The notes below the pieces were generated by a model. It saw only the letters and a program-made list of their open reading frames with translations. It did no database searches and had not been told where the DNA came from. 36,435 nt of DNA, taken from Branchiostoma floridae. Its lineage: Eukaryota; Chordata; Leptocardii; Amphioxiformes; Branchiostomatidae. The stretch spans positions 15,922,056-15,958,490 of the forward strand of contig NC_049988.1 in the NCBI RefSeq assembly GCF_000003815.2, written 5' to 3'. Below, one piece after another: positions 20,964 to 31,900 of the stretch (positions within the stretch are counted from its first letter, which is position 1; each line of letters opens with the position of its first letter). The position numbers were made by a program, and so were the translations under genes.

Positions 20964-22966
20964 ATGTGTAACCCGATCTTCTCCATACCCTGTCGCTATC
21001 ATTGCCAGCATACTGCTTCTCCTTACAACATGAAATGCTAACATTTATATGCCCCGTGTCACGTTCGGCGAAACAGTATGTCTAAGGAAGCTATGAATTT
21101 ACCTTTACCAAATGGTACATGCAAGAGCAGAGACAACTACCGAAACATATATGCACATATGCTAAACAAAGATTATGAAATGGTCAATGCAAATGATAAA
21201 TGCTATTTGATCAAGAACAAGGTCATTTTTGTCCTTGCAATGTACAATTCTGTTCTGTGCAGTATTGTGATACTTTTTACCAAGCCTCTTTTTCTGCAGA
21301 TGCCCTCTACACTATCATTATAGTATCAATTATATTTTTCCTGCAACCTCTAGAACTTTTCTGCAAACTGCGAGTGGGTATTTCGAGCTCTGCAAAATTT
21401 TAAGAACTCTTCTTTAGTCCTTATATGACATAACAGTTAGATACAGTATTATTTCTGTAATAGGAGGCTAAAGCTCTGTGTCCATCTGCATTGTTCCATT
21501 TGGAACAGCAGTGAGTAAGGGACTACTGACTGTATTAATACCATATTCATGAATGACCATTCTATTTTTAATTCCTACTTAGTCATAGTCTCTCCAAATA
21601 CAATCCAAGTTTGACCATCTACTAGTACTACCTAGTTCCCTCAACTTTTGTGCAATACATGTAGGTGTGTTTACATTTTCTATTATTTACCAAAGTCTTA
21701 TGTCAATATAGTTTCTTTTAGACTTGCAATTAAGTACTATGCACAATTTCATCAGAGACTTTACCTACTAGAAAGCGAAATGGTATGACCCTTCCCCTAT
21801 GACTATCAACAGAATTTATATATAGAGACAGTCAATGTTGAGGCCATGGCCCGACTGTGACATTGTGTCCTCGTGACGTTAGTGTGGCAGCTAAACTTGG
21901 AAACAGTAAGGACAAATCTAAGTTCAAATATGATAAAGCAAACGAACATTTAGCTTTTAACCATTATCCAAGCCATGTGCATATTTTCCAGGTTCTTTTA
22001 TGTGCTCTTGAGTTCTTTAAAAGATTTTTAAAAAGTTTATGGCTAACATAGGATAGCTTCATACCTTAGACTATTACTTTTTACTTACCTGTGCAATGCA
22101 AATGCTAACACTAGTAACAGCAACTGTCTAGTTTTTAACTATCATTCTTTTTTAGAAATTTATATATACTTAATGAATCAATTCATTGTACAGCTTTATA
22201 CCATTTAACATGTAGCTGAAATTATGTTTATTTTGAAGGCATGCAACAACTTATCATAATGTTGAAAATGTCCAACTTAAAACCACAGCAACGACAGATT
22301 TTGGAAAATGGACATCTGACATACATAAGATAAAATATGTACCATGCAAAGTTTTCAATGGAAAATAGGCTTATTGTAACCCCCAAACATGTATGATTCT
22401 AAGATAAACTTCCATCCATATGACTTGACTTATGTCGGGTATATGCTTCCATCCATATGCTAAGATGATAAGAAAAAAAACGTGTTCTCACTTATTGCAA
22501 CTATGAAACTTTCCATCTTTTCAAATTTATTAACAGTTAGAAATAACAAACTCCCATTTATATTTTCCTGTCGACCTGGTTCTGACAAAAGATTACGTAA
22601 GCTTTGTTTTCACTTTCATAGATTTTAACTTCTTTGTCCTTTCAACTTGTCTACTGCCGGTTACTCTTTGTCAAAACATCTACACAAGACAACAAATGAA
22701 CAAACGATCAAAAGTAGTAACTTTCTCATACATTACTTTACGAGTTTCAAAATGTAAACGAAGTCGTTGTGACATAATTTTGCAAGACTTTAACAAAATG
22801 GTTAATTATACTAATTTTGACGAAACCACCATGGCTACACTGTACCCAACTAGGCTCCAAAAAAATCCCTAAATTCCCCCAGAACTGAGCGCTGAACGCC
22901 TTTGAGGAGAGGGACGCGACAGGAAGTATTTCTTTCCGTCCCTTTGCCACTCTTTCCCCACAAAGA

Positions 22967-23023
22967 TGACGATGTTTGGTCCTCACGTGCCACACGTGCA
23001 TCAGGTGATGCCAAACATCGTCA
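22967..23023. promoter_or_regulatory. 13-bp inverted repeat enclosing two CACGTG E-boxes
   Basis: Perfect arms TGACGATGTTTGG (22967-22979) and CCAAACATCGTCA (23011-23023). The 31-nt spacer holds CACGTG at 22984-22989 and 22993-22998. Sits just downstream of the inferred CREB first exon, so it would be transcribed. Confidence 0.5.
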
Positions 23024-23254
23024 GAAGTTCCATGTCCGTGCCGTATCGCACCAGCATGGCAGAAAAACAGCGCCCAGGCTGCGGCGCGGGCCCGGCCAGA
23101 CGACACTTTCTGTAATTCTTAGGCCAGGAAGCGGACACGACAGAAAGAGCGGGTTCTGGCCCCCAAAATGCCCCAAACCTCCGAACCCAGGCATATTCTG
23201 CAGGGTGGAGGAGCTGCACGCTGTTGTGTTGTGGTTGTTCAGCTGAGTACTTAC

Positions 23255-23400
23255 CGGTTACGTGGGTCTATCGTCACGGCGCGAGGCGCGATCGGACTGG
23301 ATGTCGTGGGGAATACGTAGCGCCACGTCAAAATACACCCACCGCGTCACCACCAAACTACAACACAGCCGAACCACTTTCCATCCAGGCTTCCATACCA
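23255..23400 (-). other. CREB1: Inferred 5' non-coding first exon of CREB
   Basis: On the - strand the sequence ccacgtaaccg is followed by GTAAGT (23254-23249), a near-perfect donor, at the edge of a CpG-rich block. No ATG is seen in about 100 bases upstream of the donor, as expected for an untranslated leader. The start is approximate: it is placed 60-100 bases downstream of the CCAAT boxes. Confidence 0.45.
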
Positions 23401-23560
23401 TTCCGCTTCAACCGCCCGAATCAAAATGCTTCGATCCGATTGGTCATGACTAACCACGTGACGATGAGATAATAATGATGTCATGATTTGCGACACTACT
23501 TCAGATATTCATTGGCCGGTATTGATCACGTGACTATGACATCATTTGACGTCATCAGCA
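23400..23560 (-). promoter_or_regulatory. Probable CREB promoter: CCAAT, E-boxes and CRE
   Basis: On the - strand CCAAT lies at 23443-23439 and 23515-23511. CACGTG sites are at 23455-23460 and 23527-23532, and a full CRE TGACGTCA is at 23547-23554. Further CRE-like sites lie upstream at 23855 (TGACGTCG), 24274 (TGACGTAA) and 24285 (CGACGTCA). The orientation fits transcription leftward into CREB. CREs in the CREB promoter would fit autoregulation, as known in mammals. Confidence 0.55.
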
Positions 23561-24974
23561 AACAATGCCATTGGGTAAGGATGTAGCGTCGGTACGGTGT
23601 AGCGTCCAAATCAAGACTAGTATATTTTACGATTGCTATCTTCCCTACATGAAATCAAGAAATAAGGCACACACTCAACACATAAGTTTTCATCATAAAA
23701 AGGACACAAAGAGTGAACTTGATTTTTTTTGGTGTTACATTTATGTTAAAACTTTATTTTCTAAATTAAAAAGGCCGTTTATTTTGTGTACGTTGTTTTG
23801 GATGTTACACAGGGTCGTCATCTTGCGTCGAAGAGCTATGGCCAGAACCAGACATGACGTCGCACAATTCATATCATATTCAATCTCTTAGAAATGGCTA
23901 ACGCTGTGATCTCAAAAACTATATTATGCCGTTTAGTAGCGATTAATGTAAGATTATATTCTAAAACGAGCCTATATTATGAGATCTTTCTTGGTTATTG
24001 CTAGAACTATTTCCTATGCGCGGAAAGTCAATGGATCTGTTTGTTTGTGATGCGGTTTTATTTTCCCTCCCTTTTGGATCGTACTATTATGATTGCTAGA
24101 AAGGGATGCAGATATAATATGAAGTTTTTCAAGCCCAATAAAACGAGTGATCTACTTGAAACGGCACCAAAGATACCGGAAATGATGATTCCTGGTAACA
24201 TTCCTACAACATTTCCCTCTTGACAGTATCCGCTTGTTGACGTTTTTGTCACCAGTCCTCTGGTGAGAATGGGTGACGTAATGGCGACGTCAGCGCCATG
24301 ACGCACTAGCGGCTTTTGAGTACTTTCGGCGGCAAAAGGCTCAGATAACTGTCAAGCCTCGCGCTTCCGGGTAAAGAACGACGGGAAACCATGCTTATCA
24401 ATCAGCTAATCCAGCAATGCGTCGTATTTTATCATTCTGCTACAAAGACCAAACAGTTTTTCCTCACATATCTCCTTTTCTTTCATTTCAGGTAAATGCA
24501 CCTGCACTTTGCAAATAAATGGATGAGTCCAAACAATGAAAACTGTAGACGGCAGAGTAGCATAGGGATAAAAGCAAAATACTTGTTAATTGTATTAAAG
24601 AATACTAGTACTTTAAATGTGGAGATGTTTGCAGGGATTTAATTTTGTAGCAAAAGAAAATGGAGTGTTCCTGCCGTGTAACGTTACTAGTATATGTAAC
24701 GTTAGGGCTTCTAGAAAAAAGGGGAAACATGTTAACAGTGGTTGTAGGTTAACTTAATAGCAGTCAACGCACCAAATCTTAAAAATAAAAAAAGCACGCA
24801 TTTCCCCTTTTAAGTAGGGTTTTATTGTACACAGTTGAACCAAAATTTTTTTATGTTTTAATGGTATTTTATAATTATTTGGCTTGAGATAAGAATTCCG
24901 CTTCGTTTCATTCCTATCAGGTTTACTAAAGAGTATTGTTCCAAGAAAGAGGACACAGAAAACACAGCCGATCT
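23560..24974. other. Intergenic region between CREB promoter and RACGAP1 3' end
   Basis: No convincing gene. Short frames (23565-23891 and a 35-codon + frame at 24391-24498 ending just past a donor-like caggtaaat) have no recognised product. A GC-richer patch with CRE-like sites is at 24230-24390. Confidence 0.45.
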
Positions 24975-25857
24975 ACATGCTTGCAAGTCTTTTATTTACA
25001 TCAAAAGGAGAGAAAAAAGAGTGACAGAAGTTTCTATGCAGGGATATGAGTAAACATGTACAGTTAGATGTTTAAAAAATCCTGATTTAATCTACAGCTT
25101 TGTATGAATGTACAATGTTATCAATCATAATGTACAAATCTATTGTGCCACTACCGGCAGTTACTGACAACCACAAAGAAATCATAACCATCCCGTGATA
25201 AAGGAGCGCCGTATATCTGAATTGTACTGTAGGATAGTCTTTCCTATGCCACCTGTTTTAAAAACGTTTGAGTTACTATGGAGTGTTGCAAAGTACTGTA
25301 TTTCATTCTAGGGTCATAACAATAAGTATACGAACATACATTGTACATGTACTAGTTTTCAGTAGCTTTCTTTCCGATAAATACAAGTTAAAGTAATTGA
25401 ATTTCACTTAGCGATTGTAATGCTTTTCTTAGTATACTAGTACTTCGATTTCTACAAAAGAACAAAATTTCTTAATATATGATACAATAATCAGACTAGT
25501 ACCTATCAAGTAGACATATTAGAGTCAAGTAGGTCCAACAAATATTTAACAATATGTTAATTGAGCCATCATGAAAAAAAATCTATTCAAAGCAACAATA
25601 TGCAGCTAACTTATGTGTACATAAACATATAGTTGCGACCATTGCAACATTTCAACATTGTCACATAATAATAGCTGCGACAAAAAATGTAAACCAATAC
25701 TACATCTTGCCAGAATTAAATTGCTAAGTTACATGTCATCTTTTAGAAACAAAAAAGGGACTTGCTTGGCCCAAAAACATGTTGTTAAATAGTTGTGGTA
25801 ATTTGATATTATTCGTCATCATTTTTTTGAGATGGTCACTTGATAATCATGTCCCGA
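24975..25857 (-). other. RACGAP1: RACGAP1 3' UTR
   Basis: Follows the TGA. AATAAA on the - strand at 24996-24991 is a good poly(A) signal, giving about 0.88 kb of AT-rich UTR. The signal overlaps TGTAAATA, a Pumilio-type element, which may be coincidence. Confidence 0.6.
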
Positions 25858-25924
25858 TCACTTCAGCATGGGGGAGGCAAAGAAGTTGCGCTTGCTCGTA
25901 GATTTCGCACTTTTAGAACCAAAC
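25858..25924 (-). CDS. RACGAP1: RACGAP1 last coding exon
   Basis: 67 nt. Acceptor tttttcttgcag; TGA at 25860-25858. Codes FGSKSAKSTSKRNFFASPML K. NFFASPMLK is the vertebrate RACGAP1 C-terminus. Confidence 0.95.
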
Positions 25925-28900
25925 CTGCAAGAAAAAGACAAACAAAATAAGCACCATTAATTATTGCTACATCAGTACATGTATCAGATACACCCGGACT
26001 TACTAAATCCAATTCCAAAATGCAAAGTAGGCAATTTATGGTAGACAACACAGGATGTACAACAATCATCATTTGACTACAAAATGCTGTTCATTGTAAT
26101 AACAATTTAATGAGTAAAGGCCAAGCAAACATACTCCATTCAGCTCAACATCTCTATCCAACTACACAGACAAAGACAAAAAGACACAGTCACAAATGCA
26201 AACATGTACACACAATGCAAATAGCCTAAGTACTGATCATCCCTCACCTTGGTGTTAGTGGTGTTCGCTGTAGGAAGCCCTTGGCTCTGTCCAGGGAGCT
26301 AGTAGACCCTGACTTCTTCACCCCACTGTCTGTAGAGTTGGGTGTCGTCCGCACTGGTCCCAACATGCTGCCCTTAGGAGCTGTGTACAACAGATAAAAA
26401 ACACACACATGATACTCCCATAATACTACAGACTTGTCTAAGTCGGTAACTTAGTGTCAAGTTATCTTAAAAGTTTGCTCTCATTGGTTCCCAAAAGTAT
26501 TTGGAATTTTGCTTTACTGGTTGAAAGAAGCCTTTTTGCTCATCATGCATTGTATTCCTTTCCTACTGTGATAAATCATGCAATCATGCAGTTATTCAAC
26601 TCAATGGTGAGTTATTTGCCAAAGGAAAAGTTCAAAGAGCACCAACTCTAGTGAAAATCACCCAAAATTTAAAAATTCACCAAATTGTGTCAAACTAACA
26701 GATTCTTTACATTTCAAATACCAGCTGTATATCACAAATTTTATTGCAAATCAAAGATGAGTATCTTAAGCAATGCAAATTTTGTGCATGTAACTTATGA
26801 TTTAATCACCAGGAGGTAAAGAAAAATATAAATGATGCTGACGACGACCAGTACATCAATGGTGTACTTTGAGCAGGACAAAAACAACTTGAGAAGCGAC
26901 AGAAGACACCGCTGCGTATTAAGGCATGGATTAAGGTTAGATCATGAAGGTATGGCTTTTGGGGTGAAGCTTTTTTGACCATGCAGTTCACCTGCATTCT
27001 CCGCATTCTCTTTGGTCTTATCTTTAGCACCGTCTTCTGCGGAGAATAAGACGTCAAACATGAACTATTTTTACTTCTTAACATTAATCAGTATTTGACA
27101 GCTAGTATAATTGCCTTTCAGTCACTGTGAAACACACCAGCTTCAGACTAACAAATAATGTTACTGTAATGGTACAGAGTAATTTTGAACGAAAAAATGA
27201 CATTTTGTGAACAATCATTAAAAAACAATACGTGTGAAAAAAAAACAACAGTGAAATAAAAGGTCCTAAAATTGCATTTTTTTATTTATCATTTGTACGT
27301 TTCTGTTTCCTGTTACTTAACCTGAAGGGAGTGATGCATTATTTTTAGCTTGTTTCTGGGTATGTATACGTGAGTGTGTGAGTGAATGAAGGTATGTATG
27401 TGTGTGTACACTGTACACGTAGCATTGCTATACTATACTCTCTCAGTATGAACTCTTCTGTCTGTTGGACTGGAAGGGTTGCAAAGCAATAAGGGCAGGG
27501 GAATGAAGTCTGCTATCTCTGTATATCACACTGTATATCGTACGCAAAGAAAAGGAAAAGATAATTTACCTTGCCTCCCCTCGGGAGTGCGCATGGAGTA
27601 GGGGTTGGTGATGACGTTTCCGACATGGGGGGACGCCAGGTTCTCGTTGTCCTCCTCCGCAAACTTACGCCAGAAGTCGGACGGCATCAGCAAAAGCCCT
27701 TCCATTACCTGGGGGTCAAAGGTCATCTATCTTAGTAGGTGGTCCATGAACAGCAGGAGGAGTTGTGGGAGACCACAAAGGAGGCGGGGCAAGGACATCC
27801 GAGAATGGATGGGCAAGCCACTGGCAGAGTGTTCCCACAGAAACAGAAGGGAATGGAGGAGGTAAATGGAGGCTACCATAGTCCCTGACCCTCAAGCATG
27901 AGGATGGGACTAGGTAAGGTATGGTTATCCTTATGGATCTTGATAACTTCTGTTTTAAGGAGGAAAAACTGAGGACACTTAAATGAAAAGAATGCTGCAG
28001 AAATTGCTTTTAACAGTTGTTCTTTTTCAAATATCCAAATAAGGTAACAACAGCGTATTCTCTTACCCGGGGCTGCTTGCGTGTGTCAGCCAGCATGGTC
28101 ATGTGATCAGGGTCGGCGGTGCCGTGGCCAATGAGAGTGGGGCCAAACACCTTGGCCAGGTTGGACATGCCCATCTTAGTCCGCTTGCTCTCCGACACTC
28201 TGAGGGACATATCAAGAAAATAACATCAATCATGTTAAATTCGGTAACTGTCACTAATTGACGAACAAAGCACAATCGAATGTATATAGTTGTAGAGATT
28301 AAAATTTTGAAGCGATTCTTTATCTGGATCTGCATTTTATTCCGTAAAACAAACAGAGAATCATAAACCATTCTGCATCTCTTTAATAGTATGCTCACAG
28401 AAAACTATGATGATTGAACCAAAACATGACTTCCTGCACAGGAAAACAGGCTAAGACAGGAAGAGTGATTTCTACTTTCCATAAGATCAACAATGACTGG
28501 TCCCTGATTAGGGGACTGACCACTGACCTCTGCAGATGGAGGATGATGAAGGCCAGCGTGTCGCGGTTCGGCTGGGGCATTTCGCTCACAGCCTGGTACA
28601 GGGAAGTCGCAAAGTCCTGCTCGTCAGCAATTTCTGGGACGAAAATGAAATCACGATATCAGAACAGGACATCCCAGAGGAACAACACCCATTTTAGATA
28701 ATATTCCTTGTATATTTATTCACTGCTCTGTAGTTTATTTATAGAAACAAATGCTTGTACCTATAAGTTATATAACGCAGCATGAAAACCAATTGGCTAA
28801 CAAGTCTGCATGCTCTAAATGGCATTTTGGCCAGTAACACACTTGATGTTCTCTCCACTATCGTGCAGCTTTATGGATTAGACAATGTTTGCAGATCCCC

Positions 28901-31900
28901 AACTGACCAAGCCCGTGAAATATAGTTGGTGATATTTTCAAGCAAAACATATGCACATGCAATCTTAAAATCAGGAGACATTTTGATGATTAACTAATAG
29001 GGGTGTGGCAGGGTGTTAGTACAGTGTGGTTGCAAAGAGCTTTATTACTGAGTCTTAGTTAGAAAGAATACTGTTGCTAATCCAACTTTGAAATTCCCTG
29101 CTACTGGATAGGTTTCAGTTGTCACGGGATATTAAGCTGTGGTCTATCGTCCAAAAAGACAGGAAATGTACCATAAACCTGTGACTATTTTTAGTACATG
29201 ATACTGTAAATGCATTTAAGTTCATGGGGATTTAATTTCGCGGTAGTGGAAAAAAGGACTTTTCGCAGTGGTTTTAAGTTCGCAGGTGCACCATGCACTG
29301 TAGTCATGCCATGGAAAAATGTTTGCATTGTTTTAAATTCGGGGTGAAGTAGCTAAAGGCAGAGTAGCTTCAGTAAGGTAAAATTGAAGACAGATTGCAT
29401 TGCCACTTCAATTTCAGGCCACAAGTTCCCAAAGGTATACACAAGCCATACTAATGCATTCCAGCTATATTTGAAAGCTGATTTCTGACATCGACAAGGA
29501 AACACAATTAGAAATACAAAGATCGGGTCTTCCCAGAGGGCAGAAAAGGGCACTTTCATGTTTACGAAAATAGAAATGAGTCCTTGCCCAAGGGATTATT
29601 ATTAGGAACAAGGAAATAATGAAGCATGGTTACAAAAAGTGCCGAAAAGCTGAAATGTAACCATAATCAGTTCCCAACCGTGACCCCACATGACCTCTAC
29701 AGGCAGTGAGGGCCCCAGATTCATGTACAGCTGGGATTTTGAGTTGCTGATCATTTAATTTTTCCAGACGACTGGACAGCAAAGCTGCACTTCTTCCTGT
29801 TGTACACTATTATCGTCCTTTGAAGATTGTTTTGGTTATACTCTGGCCTGTATTTTATTTCATTTTATTCTAAAACTTCAGAAATTTTCATCATGTTGGA
29901 TAATCTCTTTTTCTGATAGTTTCTAAATATTGGTAACAGCATTCTACAAAAACATTAGATGAGATTCGAGACTTAAAACATTCTTTTATCATTCAAAATA
30001 ATCACAAATATTCAGAGGGACTATTACAGTGTATCATATTGCAGTGCTCACTTGCCTATACAACAGGTAATATCTGGAGGTTGAATAAGCTATGTTGAAC
30101 GATAGCTACCTGTGGCTCTCATGAAGTTGTGATGGAGGTTAAAGGTCACCAGCGGCTCCCTAAGCCCACGCAGGAAGGACTTGAGACAGCCGCAGACAAC
30201 ATGGATGTCTTCCTTAGCCTGTGAGGAGGGGACAAGAAGGTTAATGGTCTGAGATGTTGTGAAAGAACTCTAAAAGCAACCAAATTAATCAAGAAATATT
30301 CAAATACAATTCAATCTCTACAACTGGATAAAGAAACGGAGATTATGCTTTCTTTATCCAGTTGTAGAGATTGAATTGTATTTAAATATTGTTTACTAGG
30401 ATGTCTAAGTAACCTTCATGAACTAATCAAGTAACAGTAAAGTGGCTTTCTTTCATATCCCTTCTAAATTACAATTTCAGAACAAAATCTTTACATCTCT
30501 AATATCCAGGGCCAGTTTGGAGACTTTGATCATGTGACTGATACAACAATTGAAGCACTTACCATATTTGGAGTCTTGCCTTGGAAGAATTTCTCCCTTA
30601 AGTCCTTGATTGCAGGGTCAGACCTGGACAGTAGACACAGAGGATAACACTTAGCACAGATCAAGAACACAGCCAAATGAGCCAATATTACGAATCCATA
30701 TCTTCACAACAAAATACATGAAATTTGATTTTCAAATTTCAATATACATGTATGTATGTCTGTATCTAGGTACATAAAAGAGAGAAAAGTCAAACAATTC
30801 CTCCTTACCCAGGAACCCGGTACAGCCCTTCTTCCAGCATGCCCCTGGACTCTATCTCATTGATGCAATGAACCTGAAAGTTGAAATATTGTTTTTTAGA
30901 TCTGGCTATTTCTAAGGTACATGTACTAAAGAAACAGGATTCACAACTTGGCAGACCAACTTGCCATCTTCCTGTCGATGAATGGCCAAAAGAAAAAGTT
31001 GCAATGGTTGGATACGTGGCCAGAGCAAAGGGCACACAAACTCAATCCACCTTCTTTCTATCAATATTGCTCTCCCCTTTACCTTTACCCCATACCTTTT
31101 TAGATAATGCACAGTCATTGATAACAACCTGTTAAGTCAGAATTTTGACCACACTTACCACTAGGGCTGGGATCATTGGTCCATATGGAGGCAAGAAGTT
31201 CTCCAGCTCAAGCTTAAACAACAGACGAGAAACACAAAATTCAGCATAATTCAAAGTGTATTCAATTGCCACTCTCCACTTAAGAAGTGCTGACACTGAA
31301 ATCAAACTGCAAAGCTCAGACAAATACAAAGACGGGAAAGTATTTTTTCCATAGGCTCAAATAACAGAGTATAAATGTGGCCAAGAAAGACCAAAGAAAA
31401 CCGGTTGAAGTAGCATACAACAAAGTATACAGGCAGATGCTGTAAGAACATCAGCATGGTGATATTTTTGAAAGAGAGAAAGCTGATAAAATAGACACAA
31501 TCGAAATTGAAGGATACTAGTAGTACAAACAGCACAGCAAAGAATAGATAGTAGACTAAGTCATGATAATCATGGGGGCACAACCACACCACTCTATGGT
31601 GACGACAAAGGTACCAACCTGTCGTCTAGTTGCATGGTAGTTGTTCTGTGCAGGGGGTAACAAAGTTGTGCATTTATTACAGGATTACAGAGACTAAAAG
31701 CAGTTAACAAGCAACAGGCAATGAGTGACATCTGTCAGAAAACTAAGGAGACATTATCAAGGGAGCTAGACACTGGTATATGGAGGGTTGTGTGAAGAAC
31801 AGCAGTAGAATGTACGTGAGCAGTCACTTACAAGAAAAGGGATCATTACGTCAGTGAAGATAAGGCATCCAGGTAATAAGAATGCCAAAATGCAGTTACT

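Larger units (their letters stand above)
17480..23254 (-). other. Long 5' CREB intron (no coding exon recognised)
   Basis: About 5.8 kb. Contains a GC-richer block at 18260-18720 with two CACGTG sites (18380, 18395), a cttccgg ETS-like site, CRE half-sites at about 18678-18693 and a CCAAT sequence, so it may be an alternative promoter or enhancer. A full CRE is at 20956-20963. A possible 18-nt exon is at 20333-20350. The rest is AT-rich without recognisable features. Confidence 0.45.

Noticed and set aside
22747-23219. Open frames on both strands in the CpG-rich block near the CREB promoter
   Set aside because: GC-rich DNA gives long chance frames; no recognisable domain and no consistent splicing.
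24391-24498. 35-codon + frame after a GC-rich patch, next to a donor-like site
   Set aside because: Too short, no product recognised, and no partner exon visible downstream.
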